Assembly (NCBI RefSeq): GCF_023703375.1
Contig: NZ_JAMQGO010000001.1
Span: 496,001 to 560,000 of the forward strand
DNA from: Lutimaribacter degradans
GTDB lineage: Bacteria; Pseudomonadota; Alphaproteobacteria; Rhodobacterales; Rhodobacteraceae
Direction: 5' to 3'
DNA: 64,000 nt
Shown one piece after another: positions 33,282 through 42,129 of this stretch. Below the pieces are notes generated by a model that was given only the letters and a program-made list of their open reading frames with translations, was not told the origin of the DNA and ran no database searches. How positions within the stretch are numbered: the first letter of the stretch is position 1; each line of letters starts with the position of its first letter. The translations under genes and the position numbers were made by a program.

Positions 33282-34441
33282 TGTGGCGTGCCGTCGCCTC
33301 GAACGGGATCACGCTTCTGATCGTGCTGTTGTTTCTCATGGGGGGGCTCATCCTGTGGGGGCAGCGCCAATACGTGGCCGAGGGGCCGCTGGAAGGCGCG
33401 ATTTGCCTGCGCGTGCCGTCTGGTAGCAATATGAACCGCGTCAGCCGCGACCTGGCCGAACGCGGGGCAATTACCAGCGACACGATATTCCGGCTGGGTG
33501 CGGATTACTCGGACAAGACCGGGCAACTCAAGGCCGGATCGTTCCTGGTGACCGAGGGTGCCAGCATGGCCGAGATCGTGGATATCGTCACGCGAGGCGG
33601 CGCCAGCACCTGCGGCACCGAGGTGGTGTATCGCATCGGTGTGACGCGTATCCAGGTGCAGGTGCGCGAACTGGACCCCGAGACGAACCGCTATATCGAA
33701 AAGGCAGCCTTCGTTCCCGGTGAGGGCGAGGCGCCAACAGCCTATGCACAGGTGCGCGAAGAGGCCGACACGCGCTATCGCATAGCGCTGGCCGAGGGTG
33801 TGACCAGCTGGCAGGTGGTCGAAGAGCTGAAAGATGTCGATGTGCTGGACGGCGATATTGCCGAAATACCGCCCGAGGGCAGCCTAGCGCCCGACAGCTA
33901 CGAAGTGCGCCCGGGGCTAGATCGCGTGGCGCTGATCGCCGAGATGCAGGCGCGGCAAGAGGCCATCCTGAGTGCCGCCTGGCAAAACCGGGCCGATGGT
34001 TTGCCGATCGCCAGCCCGCAGGAGGCGCTTATTCTGGCCTCGATCATCGAGAAGGAAACCGGCACACCCGAAGAGCGTGGCGTGGTTGCCAGCGTATTCA
34101 CCAACCGGCTTGAGGCGGGGATGCCGCTCCAGACCGACCCGACGGTGATCTATGGTATAACGCGCGGCAAGGGCGTGCTGGGACGTGGGTTGCGCCAAAG
34201 TGAGCTTCGGGCTGAAACGCCTTGGAATACATACGTTATTTCAGGCTTGCCCCCAACGCCGATTGCGAACCCGGGGCGCGCCAGCATCGAGGCGGCGGTG
34301 AACCCCGACGAGACAGATTACATCTTTTTCGTTGCCAAGACGCTGGACCCGGCCGACGGGCATAATTTTGCCGCGACGCTGGAAGAGCATAACCAGAATG
34401 TCGCGGCCTATCGCAGGCTCGAGGCCGAGCGCGACCAATAG
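33281..34441 (+). CDS. mltG: endolytic murein transglycosylase MltG (YceG)
   Basis: A 386-residue inner-membrane protein that cuts nascent glycan strands. A single N-terminal membrane segment (residues 9-27, ITLLIVLLFLMGGLILW) leads to a LysM-like region and the YceG domain. The catalytic Glu lies in ILASIIEKETG near residue 253, with NRLEAGMPLQTDPTVIYG and NTYVISGLPPTPIANPG as family motifs. It is translationally coupled to fabF by a one-base overlap. Confidence 0.95.
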   Translation: MWRAVASNGITLLIVLLFLMGGLILWGQRQYVAEGPLEGAICLRVPSGSNMNRVSRDLAERGAITSDTIFRLGADYSDKTGQLKAGSFLVTEGASMAEIVDIVTRGGASTCGTEVVYRIGVTRIQVQVRELDPETNRYIEKAAFVPGEGEAPTAYAQVREEADTRYRIALAEGVTSWQVVEELKDVDVLDGDIAEIPPEGSLAPDSYEVRPGLDRVALIAEMQARQEAILSAAWQNRADGLPIASPQEALILASIIEKETGTPEERGVVASVFTNRLEAGMPLQTDPTVIYGITRGKGVLGRGLRQSELRAETPWNTYVISGLPPTPIANPGRASIEAAVNPDETDYIFFVAKTLDPADGHNFAATLEEHNQNVAAYRRLEAERDQ

Positions 34442-34467
34442 CGCGGCGATACTCGGCATCAAAATGA

Positions 34468-34490
34468 CGGGCGCAGCGAGGCTGCGCCCG
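34468..34490 (+). terminator. fabF-mltG terminator
   Basis: CGGGCGCAGC, loop GAG, GCTGCGCCCG: a perfect 10-bp stem, followed by TTGTGGTTTT. Confidence 0.8.
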
Positions 34491-34619
34491 TTGTGGTTTT
34501 CAAAACATGAATCCCTTGATCTTGATGCCCCCCCCCAAGAGTTGGTGGCGCGGCTCATGCGATATGAAGAAAGTGTAAATATATCGGACGCTTAGCGTTG
34601 TGGTGAGGTCAATTTCAGA

Positions 34620-34649
34620 TTGACATCTGCGCACGGTCTAACGTATAGG
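34620..34649 (+). promoter_or_regulatory. promoter candidate before GTA cluster
   Basis: A consensus TTGACA at 34620-34625 and TATAGG at 34644-34649 are separated by 18 bases. The start would lie near 34656, only about 20 bases before a strong terminator. Confidence 0.55.
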
Positions 34650-34675
34650 TTGTGGCAAGCTGGAAGAGATGGGCA

Positions 34676-34709
34676 AGCGGCCCCGGGGTGACCCGGGCGC
34701 CGCTTTTTT
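34676..34709 (+). terminator. terminator in the GTA leader
   Basis: AGCGGC...GCCGCT with an inner CCCGGGG/CCCGGG part, followed by six T residues. It lies between the promoter candidate and g1, so it either ends a transcript of about 55 bases or attenuates the GTA message. Confidence 0.75.
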
Positions 34710-34738
34710 CGTCTCGCTCGTGCGGAGGGAAAATACGC

Positions 34739-34765
34739 ATGGGGCAAAGCGAGCACATAACATGA
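34739..34765 (+). CDS. 8-codon leader ORF coupled to GTA g1
   Basis: ATG at 34739 follows GGAGGGA with about 10 bases spacing and reads MGQSEHIT, then TGA. The TGA overlaps the g1 ATG as ATGA. g1 itself has no purine-rich site at normal distance, so its translation may depend on this leader ORF. Confidence 0.45.
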   Translation: MGQSEHIT

Positions 34766-35115
34766 CAACACAAACATCTGACGCGCACGAGGGTTCCCTG
34801 AGCCGAACCATTCGGGTCGTGGAAGAGCAGTTGCTCGGTATGACGACCGAGCTTTTGGAGCTTCAGCAGCGGGTACGCGCCGGCGAGGTGGAGGCGTTGA
34901 AGGACAGCGCCAAGCTGACCGGCGAGATCCGTCATTGGTTGAAGATGGCACTGGATACGGAGCAGAGATGTGAAGAGCGCCGCAAGGAACAACAAGGTAT
35001 CGTCAACGACTACGCCATCGACTTTGATCGCGCCCGAACTGAGATCGGGTGCCGCCTGGCTCGCCTCCGAGCCGCCAGATGTCCAGCACGCGTTTCTCGA
35101 TGGTCTGACGACTGA
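34762..35115 (+). CDS. GTA g1, small terminase
   Basis: A 117-residue protein with a long helical coiled region (EEQLLGMTTELLELQQRVRA, then LTGEIRHWLKMALDTEQRCE). In R. capsulatus the g1 product serves as the small terminase that passes DNA to TerL. ATG at 34762 overlaps the stop of the leader ORF. Its last 146 bases overlap the terminase frame, which makes either its C terminus or the terminase start uncertain. Confidence 0.8.
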   Translation: MTTQTSDAHEGSLSRTIRVVEEQLLGMTTELLELQQRVRAGEVEALKDSAKLTGEIRHWLKMALDTEQRCEERRKEQQGIVNDYAIDFDRARTEIGCRLARLRAARCPARVSRWSDD

Positions 35116-36382
35116 GCAGGTGTTGGCACTTCCCTTTATTTTCGAGTTCTGGGCGCTTGAACATCAAGTGCCGCCCGGGGGTGTCTGGCGATCCTGGGTG
35201 ATCCTGGGTGGGCGCGGCGCGGGGAAAACCCGCGCCGGGGCCGAATGGGTGCGCGGCCAGGTCGAAGGCGCCATGCCGCTGGACCCGGGGAAATGTGCGC
35301 GCATCGCCATCGTGGGCGAAACGCTGGACCAGGCGCGCGAGGTGATGGTGTTCGGTGACAGCGGCATCCTGGCCTGTTCACCGCCCGACCGACGCCCCAG
35401 GTGGCATGGCGGGCGGCGGATGCTGATCTGGCCCAACGGGGCGACCGCGCAGATATTCTCGGCCCATGAACCTGAAACGTTGCGCGGACCGCAATTCGAC
35501 GCGGCCTGGGTGGATGAGCTGGCCAAGTGGAGGCGCGGACAAGAGACCTGGGACATGTTGCAATTCGCCCTGCGGCTGGGAGAGCGGCCGCAGGTCTGCG
35601 TAACGACGACGCCGCGCAACGTGGGCGTTCTGAAAGATCTGCTGACGCGTGAAAGCACGGTCATGACCCATGCGCCGACCGACGCCAACGCCGCCAACCT
35701 TGCCGACAGTTTCATGGTCGAGATGCGCGCGCGCTACGCGGGCACCCGGCTTGGCCGGCAAGAGCTGGAGGGCGTGTTGATGGAGGATGCCGAGGGCGCG
35801 TTGTGGGCGCGGCAGCGGCTGGAGGATGCACGTCTGCCCGAGGCGCCTGCGCTGGACCGCATCGTTGTGGCAGTGGACCCGCCGGTGTCGGGCCATGCCG
35901 GATCGGATGAATGCGGGATCGTGGTTGCCGGCGTGCGCGCGCAGGGCGGGCCCCAGCATTGGAGCGCCTGCGTGCTGGAGGATGCCAGTATCGGCGCGGC
36001 CAGCCCGCATGATTGGGCCCGTGCGGCCATCGCGGCGCGCGACAGGTGGGGGGCCGATTGCATCGTGGCCGAGGTGAACCAGGGCGGTGACCTGGTCGAG
36101 GCGGTGCTGCGCCAGGTCGATCCGCTGGTGCGCTTGCGCAAGGTACATGCGACGCGCAACAAACAGGCCCGGGCCGAGCCGGTGGCCGCGCTCTACGAGC
36201 AGGACAGGGTCAACCACCTGCGCGGGTTCGGCCTGCTGGAGGACCAGATGTGCGCAATGACCACCGGCGGCTACGAGGGCACGGGCAGCCCCGACCGGCT
36301 GGATGCGCTGGTATGGGCGCTGACCGAGCTGATGATCGAGCCGGCAACCAAGTGGCGTCACCCGGCGGTGCGCGCGCTCTAG
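34970..36382 (+). CDS. GTA g2, large terminase
   Basis: A packaging motor of up to 470 residues. Walker A is GGRGAGKTRAGAEW near residue 80, with an acidic strand DAAWVDELAKW as Walker B, and TTTPRN as the coupling motif. The C-terminal nuclease of RNase H fold has acidic residues in IVVAVDPPVSG, VAEVNQGGDLVE and SPDRLDALVWAL. The ATG at 34970 lies deep inside g1; a TTG at 35024 would give a more usual length and overlap, so the start is uncertain. Confidence 0.93.
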   Translation: MKSAARNNKVSSTTTPSTLIAPELRSGAAWLASEPPDVQHAFLDGLTTEQVLALPFIFEFWALEHQVPPGGVWRSWVILGGRGAGKTRAGAEWVRGQVEGAMPLDPGKCARIAIVGETLDQAREVMVFGDSGILACSPPDRRPRWHGGRRMLIWPNGATAQIFSAHEPETLRGPQFDAAWVDELAKWRRGQETWDMLQFALRLGERPQVCVTTTPRNVGVLKDLLTRESTVMTHAPTDANAANLADSFMVEMRARYAGTRLGRQELEGVLMEDAEGALWARQRLEDARLPEAPALDRIVVAVDPPVSGHAGSDECGIVVAGVRAQGGPQHWSACVLEDASIGAASPHDWARAAIAARDRWGADCIVAEVNQGGDLVEAVLRQVDPLVRLRKVHATRNKQARAEPVAALYEQDRVNHLRGFGLLEDQMCAMTTGGYEGTGSPDRLDALVWALTELMIEPATKWRHPAVRAL

Positions 36383-36471
36383 TTCACTTTTCTTAAACCT
36401 TTGGGGGCAGGTTGGCTTTCAACGGCGCAAGAGCCCATTGGCGGCCCGCCCCAGCACGAGGAGCATGACGC

Positions 36472-37659
36472 ATGGTTTTGGATTTCTTTCGACGCGGCGC
36501 CGGGGTGGAGGCCGTGCCCGAGCAAAAGGCAAGCGCGACCGGCCGCGTCGCCGCGTTCGGCACTGCCGGGCGCGTCGCGTGGAGCCCACGAGACACCGTA
36601 AGCCTGACACGCACCGGGTATGGCGCGAATCCGGTGGTGCATCGTTGTGTCAAGATGATTGCCGAGGCCGCCGCCGCGCTGCCGCTGGTGTTGCAGGACA
36701 GCGCGCAACGTTATGACACGCACCCGGTGCTGGGCCTCGTGCGGCGGCCGAACCAGGCGCAGGGCAAGGCCGAGCTTTTCGAGGCGTTATACGGGTACCT
36801 GTTGCTGTCCGGCGATGGCTATGTCGAGGCGGTGGCGGGCCCCGGACCGTTGCCGGGCGAGCTGCATGTGCTACGCTCGGACCGGGTGCGGGTTGTGCCG
36901 GGCGCGGATGGCTGGCCGATGGCCTATGACTATGTGGTGGGCAGCCGCAAGCACCGGTTCGACGTGACGGGCCACACGCCCCCCCTTTGCCACATCCGCG
37001 CGTTTCACCCCCAGGACGATCATTACGGCCTGTCGCCATTGCAGGCGGCAGCACAGGCGCTGGATGTGCACAACGCGGCCAGCCGCTGGTCGAAGGCGTT
37101 GCTGGACAACGCGGCGCGGCCTTCGGGTGCGATCGTCTTCAGGGGGGCCGACGGTGCGGGCGGCTTGAGCGCCGACCAGTATGACCGGCTGCTTGGCGAG
37201 ATGGAGGCCCATCACCAGGGCGCGCGCAACGCGGGCCGGCCGATGCTGCTGGAAGGCGGGCTGGATTGGAAGCCGATGGGCTTCAGCCCTTCGGACATGG
37301 AGTTCCAGAAAACCAAGGAAAGTGCGGCCCGCGAGATCGCGTTGGCCTTTGGCGTGCCGCCGATGCTGTTGGGTATTCCGGGTGACGCGACATTCGCCAA
37401 CTACCAGGAGGCCAACCGCGCCTTCTATCGCCTGACGGTACTGCCCCTGGCCACGCGGGTGACGGCGCAGGTGTCGGAATGGTTGTCGGGCTTTGCCGGT
37501 GAACTGCTTGAGCTGAAGCCGGACCTGGACCAGGTCCCGGCGCTGGCGGTGGAACGGTCCGAGCTGTGGCGCCGCGTGAACGATGCCGCGTTCCTGACCG
37601 ATGTGGAAAAGCGCAGCCTGCTGGGCTTGCCCGCGCTGAGCGAGCCGGCCGATGGATGA
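36472..37659 (+). CDS. GTA g3, portal protein
   Basis: A 395-residue HK97-type portal that forms the DNA gate at one capsid vertex. Family features: NPVVHRCVKMIAEAAAALPL near residue 50, HIRAFHPQDDHYGLSPLQAA near 180, and GVPPMLLGIPGDATFANYQE near 300. GAGGAG precedes the ATG. Its end overlaps the next small gene by 8 bases. Confidence 0.95.
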   Translation: MVLDFFRRGAGVEAVPEQKASATGRVAAFGTAGRVAWSPRDTVSLTRTGYGANPVVHRCVKMIAEAAAALPLVLQDSAQRYDTHPVLGLVRRPNQAQGKAELFEALYGYLLLSGDGYVEAVAGPGPLPGELHVLRSDRVRVVPGADGWPMAYDYVVGSRKHRFDVTGHTPPLCHIRAFHPQDDHYGLSPLQAAAQALDVHNAASRWSKALLDNAARPSGAIVFRGADGAGGLSADQYDRLLGEMEAHHQGARNAGRPMLLEGGLDWKPMGFSPSDMEFQKTKESAAREIALAFGVPPMLLGIPGDATFANYQEANRAFYRLTVLPLATRVTAQVSEWLSGFAGELLELKPDLDQVPALAVERSELWRRVNDAAFLTDVEKRSLLGLPALSEPADG

Positions 37660-37882
37660 CCATCGCAGGATCGGGTTCGAAGCATTCGATTGTGCGCCGG
37701 CGTTGCGGCTGGAGGCGCATGAACGGGTCAGCCATTTGCAGATCGAGGGGCTGAAACAGCGCGCCGAGCGACAGGAAGCGCTTATCGAGAAACTGGAAAA
37801 GCGTTTGTGGCTGGCGGTTTACGGCATCGTGGGGATGTTCTTGGCGCAAGCGGCGCAATCGCTGTTGGAAATGACCCCATGA
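37652..37882 (+). CDS. GTA g3.5, small coiled-coil protein
   Basis: A 76-residue protein with a coiled coil (RVSHLQIEGLKQRAERQEAL) and a hydrophobic C-terminal segment (LWLAVYGIVGMFLAQAA). It overlaps the portal end and its stop overlaps the protease start as ATGA. RcGTA has a comparable unnamed gene here. Function unknown; a membrane contact is possible. Confidence 0.8.
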   Translation: MDDHRRIGFEAFDCAPALRLEAHERVSHLQIEGLKQRAERQEALIEKLEKRLWLAVYGIVGMFLAQAAQSLLEMTP

Positions 37883-38451
37883 CCACGAAAGGGACCAAGA
37901 TGGAAAGCGGATTGGAAACCAAGTTCTGCCGCCTGGGCGAAGAGCTGGTGGTGAGCGATGGCACGGTTATTGCGGGCTATGCCAGCCTGTTCGGAGCCTG
38001 TGACCAGGGGGGGGACGTGGTGCAGCGCGGTGCCTATGCCGACAGCCTCGGGCGGCTGCGCGCCGAGGGCCGCCAGGTCAAGATGCTGTGGCAGCACGAC
38101 CCGGCCCGGCCCATCGGTATCTGGGACGAGGTACACGAGGATGCGCGGGGCTTGCATGTCAAGGGTCGCATCCTTGAGAGCGTGGAGCAGGGCCGCGAGG
38201 CCGCGGCGCTGATCGCGGCGGGCGCGATCGACGGGCTGTCGATCGGGTATCGCACGCGGCGGGCGGCCAGGAATGACAAGGGCCAGCGGCTCTTGACGGA
38301 ACTGGAGCTTTGGGAGGTGTCGCTGGTGACGTTCCCGATGCTGCCCAGTGCGCGGGTGGGGCAAAAGGGCGAGGCGCCCGAGGCCGAAACCGCTTGGCGC
38401 GAATTGGCCGCGGCCTTTGACGCGGCGCGCCTTGAGCTGACGCGGGACTGA
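37879..38451 (+). CDS. GTA g4, prohead protease
   Basis: A 190-residue HK97-type serine protease that matures the capsid. GYASLFGACDQGGDVVQRGA at the N terminus, MLWQHDPARPIGIWDEVHED with the catalytic His near residue 73, and GAIDGLSIGYRTRRA with the Ser near 125 are family motifs. The start is coupled to g3.5 by ATGA; a second ATG seven codons later is possible. Confidence 0.93.
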   Translation: MTTKGTKMESGLETKFCRLGEELVVSDGTVIAGYASLFGACDQGGDVVQRGAYADSLGRLRAEGRQVKMLWQHDPARPIGIWDEVHEDARGLHVKGRILESVEQGREAAALIAAGAIDGLSIGYRTRRAARNDKGQRLLTELELWEVSLVTFPMLPSARVGQKGEAPEAETAWRELAAAFDAARLELTRD

Positions 38452-38488
38452 CACCCGCGCCGAACCAAACCACAAAAGGAAAAAGGTG

Positions 38489-39673
38489 ATGAGCACGACC
38501 GAGACCAAGTCTCGGACCGGGGAAGCTGTGTCTCCGGTCGCCGAGGCGACAACCGCGATTGCGGGCTTTGTGCGCGATCTCAAGGGGTTTCGCGATGAAA
38601 TCCATACCCGTCTTCAACAACAGGAAGAGCAACTGACCATGCTGGAACGTAAATCCCACACGACTGCCGCGCGCCCCGCGCTGGCTCTGTCAGCCGATAT
38701 CGAGGCCCCGCATCAAAAGGCGTTCGACGCCTATTTGCGCAGCGGTGACGATGATGCGTTGCGCACGCTGGCACTGGACGGCAAGGCGATGAACACCGCC
38801 GTGGCCGCCGATGGCGGATACCTGGTGGACCCTCAGACCGCAGAAACCGTGCGCGGCGTCCTGAAGGGCGCGGCCTCGATCCGGGCGATTGCAAATGTCG
38901 TGGACGTGGAGGCAACCAGCTATGACGTTCTGGTCGACCACGGCGATGTGGGCCACGGCTGGAACACCGAAACGGGCAACGTATCGGAAGGGTCCACGCC
39001 CCAGATCGACCGGATTACCATTCCGCTGCACGAGTTGTCGGCCTTGCCCAAGGCAAGCCAGCGCCTGCTGGATGACGCGGCCTTTGACCTGGAGGGTTGG
39101 CTGGCGGGCCGCATTGCCGACAAGTTCGCCCGCGCCGAGGCGGCGGCCTTTGTCAATGGTGACGGCATCGACAAGCCGACCGGGTTCCTGACCCATCCCG
39201 ATGTCGCCAATGCGAGCTGGAGCTGGGGAAACCTGGGCTATATCGCGACGGGCGTTTCCGGTGATTTCGGCAATGCCGACGCGATTGTCGACCTGGTTTA
39301 CGCGCTGGGGGCGCAATACCGCGCCGCTGCGGCTTTCGTCATGAATTCGAAAACCGCGGGTGCGGTGCGCAAGCTGAAGGACAATGACGGGCGATTCCTG
39401 TGGTCGGACGGTCTGGCCGCGGGCGAGCCGGCGCGCCTGTTGGGCTACCCGGTGCTGATCGCCGAGGATATGCCTGACATCGCACCAGATGCCCGCGCCA
39501 TTGCATTTGGCGATTTCGGGGCTGGGTACACCGTGGCCGAGCGGCCCGACCTGCGCGTGTTGCGCGATCCGTTTTCGGCCAAGCCGCATGTTCTGTTCTA
39601 CGCGACCAAGCGCGTGGGCGGCGATGTCAGCGACTTCGCGGCGATCAAGTTGCTGAAATTCTCGGTGTCCTGA
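38489..39673 (+). CDS. GTA g5, major capsid protein
   Basis: A 394-residue HK97-fold capsid protein. The first 100 residues contain the helical scaffold-like part (VRDLKGFRDEIHTRLQQQEE) removed by the g4 protease in relatives. The mature domain starts near AVAADGGYLVDPQTAETV. LDDAAFDLEGWLAGRIADKF and AAFVNGDGIDKPTGFL are typical. It follows AAAGGAAAAAGG; a GTG one codon earlier is less likely. Confidence 0.96.
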   Translation: MSTTETKSRTGEAVSPVAEATTAIAGFVRDLKGFRDEIHTRLQQQEEQLTMLERKSHTTAARPALALSADIEAPHQKAFDAYLRSGDDDALRTLALDGKAMNTAVAADGGYLVDPQTAETVRGVLKGAASIRAIANVVDVEATSYDVLVDHGDVGHGWNTETGNVSEGSTPQIDRITIPLHELSALPKASQRLLDDAAFDLEGWLAGRIADKFARAEAAAFVNGDGIDKPTGFLTHPDVANASWSWGNLGYIATGVSGDFGNADAIVDLVYALGAQYRAAAAFVMNSKTAGAVRKLKDNDGRFLWSDGLAAGEPARLLGYPVLIAEDMPDIAPDARAIAFGDFGAGYTVAERPDLRVLRDPFSAKPHVLFYATKRVGGDVSDFAAIKLLKFSVS

Positions 39674-39821
39674 GCACCGGGGATCGGGGGCGGGTGATCT
39701 GGCCGACCCCGGGGCGCGCGTCGTGATGAACGGTGTTGTCTGGCTGCTCCCTCCGTTCGAGCAACGCTGGCGGCGCGCGCCTGACCAGACCGAGGGGGAA
39801 GCCAAGTTTGGAGATAGGTCC

Positions 39822-40421
39822 ATGATGTTGATGGAACAGACCGAGATTTCCGGGGACGCGCTGCCCGTGGATGCGTTCAAGGCGCATCTGCGCCTGGGCC
39901 GCGGTTTCGCAGAGGATGCGGTGCAGGATGTCATCCTGGCCGGGTTCCTGCGCGCGGCCCTTGCGGCGATCGAGGCGCGCACCGCGAAGATCCTGTTGGC
40001 ACGCAGCTTTCAGCTGACCCTGTCGGCATGGCACGACGCTACGGCGCAGCCCTTTCCGGTGGCGCCTGTCACGGCTGTTACCGAGGTTTCGCTGGTTGAC
40101 CGGGACGGTGATGAATTGAGCGTCGATCCGGCGCTTTACCGGCTGGAACCCGACACCCAGCGCCCGCGCCTGCTGCCCGTGGCCAGCCTGTTGCCGGTCA
40201 TTCCCCGTGCCGGATCGGTGCGCATCAGCTTTGACGCGGGGATGGGGGGCGATTTCGACGCCCTGCCGGCCGACCTGCGCCAGGCGGTGATGCTGCTGGC
40301 CGCGCATTACTACGAGTATCGCGACGAAACGGCGCTGGGTGCGGGGTGCATGCCCTTTGGAGTGACCAGTCTGATCGCACGTTATCGCACCGTGCGCCTG
40401 CTTGGCGGGGGTGCAGCATGA
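39822..40421 (+). CDS. GTA g6, head-tail connector
   Basis: A 199-residue adaptor that binds under the portal. FKAHLRLGRGFAEDAVQDV, then a beta-rich centre (PVAPVTAVTEVSLVDRDGDE) and a helical end (LPADLRQAVMLLAAHYYEYR) follow the gp6-like connector pattern. I start at MMLMEQTEIS (39822) behind GGAGA rather than at 39723. It overlaps g7 by ATGA. Confidence 0.88.
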   Translation: MMLMEQTEISGDALPVDAFKAHLRLGRGFAEDAVQDVILAGFLRAALAAIEARTAKILLARSFQLTLSAWHDATAQPFPVAPVTAVTEVSLVDRDGDELSVDPALYRLEPDTQRPRLLPVASLLPVIPRAGSVRISFDAGMGGDFDALPADLRQAVMLLAAHYYEYRDETALGAGCMPFGVTSLIARYRTVRLLGGGAA

Positions 40422-40759
40422 GCGGGCGGCTGAACCTGACCCGCGCGCTGACGCTGGAAACCCCGGTAGAGGCTCCGGACGGGGCGGGCGGTCTCACGCG
40501 CAGCTGGGTGGGTCTGGGCACTCTTTGGGCCGAGGTGGTGGCGCGCACCGGCCGCGAACGCGAGGGCGACGGTGCGCAGATGTCCTTGACGGGCTACCGG
40601 ATTACCGTGCGTGCCGCGCCGGTGGGCAGCACGACCCGGCCGCGCCCCGAGCAACGGTTCCGCGAAGGCAGCCGGGTGTTTCGCATTATGGCCGTGGCCG
40701 AGCGCGACCCGCGCGGGCGGTATCTGACCTGCTTTGCACAAGAGGAGGTGGTGGCATGA
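40418..40759 (+). CDS. GTA g7, head closure / stopper protein
   Basis: A 113-residue small beta-barrel protein of the SPP1 gp16-like head-tail joining family (SGRLNLTRALTLETPVEAPD, RITVRAAPVG, RFREGSRVFRIMAVAERD). It overlaps both neighbours by four bases, so translation is coupled. Confidence 0.87.
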   Translation: MSGRLNLTRALTLETPVEAPDGAGGLTRSWVGLGTLWAEVVARTGREREGDGAQMSLTGYRITVRAAPVGSTTRPRPEQRFREGSRVFRIMAVAERDPRGRYLTCFAQEEVVA

Positions 40760-41166
40760 GCTATGGCATGGCGGCGGCCTTGCAGGCGGCGGTATTCCAG
40801 GCGCTTGGCGCCAACCCGGCTTTGACGGCGTTGGTGGGCGGCGCGATCTACGACGTGGTGCCGGCAGGCAGCTTGCCCCGGCTATACGTGAGCCTTGGCC
40901 CCGAGGAGGCGCGCGACGCGTCTGACAAGACGGGCGGCGGCGCACGGCATGACTTCACCGTTTCGGTGGTTTCGGATGAGTCCGGTTTCCATCAGGCCAA
41001 GACGGTTGCCGCGGCGGTCAACGATGCGTTGCTCGATGCCGATCTGACGCTGAGCCGCGGGCGGCTGGTGTCGCTGCGGTTTCTGCGCGCGCGCGCCCGC
41101 CGTGAGGGCACTGGGCAGTTGCGCCGGATCGATATCCTGTTCCGCGCGCGCATCGACGAAAACTAA
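40756..41166 (+). CDS. GTA g8, tail terminator (DUF3168)
   Basis: A 136-residue protein. YGMAAALQAAVFQALGANPAL, YVSLGPEEARDASDKTGG and FLRARARREGTGQLRRIDIL follow the DUF3168 pattern of tail terminator proteins that cap the tail tube at the head side. ATGA overlap with g7. Confidence 0.88.
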   Translation: MSYGMAAALQAAVFQALGANPALTALVGGAIYDVVPAGSLPRLYVSLGPEEARDASDKTGGGARHDFTVSVVSDESGFHQAKTVAAAVNDALLDADLTLSRGRLVSLRFLRARARREGTGQLRRIDILFRARIDEN

Positions 41167-41189
41167 CCCATCATTCAGGAGACAGACCC

Positions 41190-41603
41190 ATGGGTGCACA
41201 GAATGGAAAAGACCTGCTGATCAAGGTCGATCTGACCGGAGACGGCCAGTTCGGCACGGTCGTTGGGTTGCGCGCGACGCGCATCAGCTTCAACGCGGAA
41301 AGCGTGGATGTCACCAGCCTGGAAAGCCAGGGTGGCTGGCGCGAGTTGCTGGCGGGCGCCGGTGTAAAAAGCGCCTCGATCAGTGGTTCGGGCGTGTTTC
41401 GCGATGCCGACACCGATGAACGCGCGCGGCAATTGTTCTTTGATGGAGAGATTCCGTCATTCCAGGTCATCATTCCCGATTTCGGTATCGTCGAGGGCCC
41501 GTTCCAGGTCACGGCGCTGGAATATGCGGGCAGCCACGATGGCGAGGCCACGTATGAAATGGCGCTGGCCTCGGCCGGGGCGCTGACCTTTACGGCGCTG
41601 TGA
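41190..41603 (+). CDS. GTA g9, major tail tube protein
   Basis: A 137-residue tail tube subunit of the TP901-1 type. QNGKDLLIKVDLTGDGQFG, RISFNAESVDVTSLESQGGW and FQVTALEYAGSHDGEATYEM are family hallmarks. CAGGAGA precedes the ATG. It is followed by the tail chaperone genes with a one-base overlap. Confidence 0.93.
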   Translation: MGAQNGKDLLIKVDLTGDGQFGTVVGLRATRISFNAESVDVTSLESQGGWRELLAGAGVKSASISGSGVFRDADTDERARQLFFDGEIPSFQVIIPDFGIVEGPFQVTALEYAGSHDGEATYEMALASAGALTFTAL

Positions 41604-41929
41604 TGGTGAACCGTTGGCGAGGGGAGGTGGCGCTTGTCATGGATGGCGAGCGTCACGCGATGAAGCTGACGCTTGGCGCGTTGGCCGAACTGGAAGATGC
41701 GCTGGGTGCGGACACGCTGGTGGCCCTGGTCGAGAGGTTCGAGGCCGGGAAATTCTCGTCACGTGACGTGCTGGCGCTTCTGTTGGCGGGGTTGCGGGGG
41801 GGCGGCTGGCACGGAGATGCCCGGCACCTGGCCCGGGCCGAGATCGCGGGCGGCCCGATGGCCGGGGCGCGCGCGGCGGCCGAGCTTTTGGCGGCGGCCT
41901 TCGTGCTGCCAGAGGAGGCGGGGACATGA
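41603..41929 (+). CDS. GTA g10, tail assembly chaperone
   Basis: A 108-residue protein. VMDGERHAMKLTLGALAELE matches the GTA gp10/tail chaperone family. ATG at 41603 overlaps the g9 stop (TGATG). It probably coats the tape measure with the next product during tail assembly. Confidence 0.87.
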   Translation: MVNRWRGEVALVMDGERHAMKLTLGALAELEDALGADTLVALVERFEAGKFSSRDVLALLLAGLRGGGWHGDARHLARAEIAGGPMAGARAAAELLAAAFVLPEEAGT

Positions 41930-42129
41930 GCGTGCTGGATTGGCCGGGCATGATGCGGGCCGGCCTGGTCGGCCTGCGCCTGGCGCCTGACCAATTCTGG
42001 GCGCTGACACCCGCCGAACTGATGGTGATGCTGGGGAAGGGCGCGAGTGCCCCCCCGATGGGACGGCACCGGCTGGAAGAGATGCTGGCTGCCTTTCCCG
42101 ACACCCGGAAGGGAGTGCAAGATGACTGA
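41926..42129 (+). CDS. GTA g10.1, second tail chaperone
   Basis: A 67-residue protein (DWPGMMRAGLVGLRLAPDQF, then LTPAELMVML) typical of the small phage tail assembly chaperone after g10. It overlaps g10 by ATGA and g11 by 8 bases. Confidence 0.87.
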   Translation: MSVLDWPGMMRAGLVGLRLAPDQFWALTPAELMVMLGKGASAPPMGRHRLEEMLAAFPDTRKGVQDD

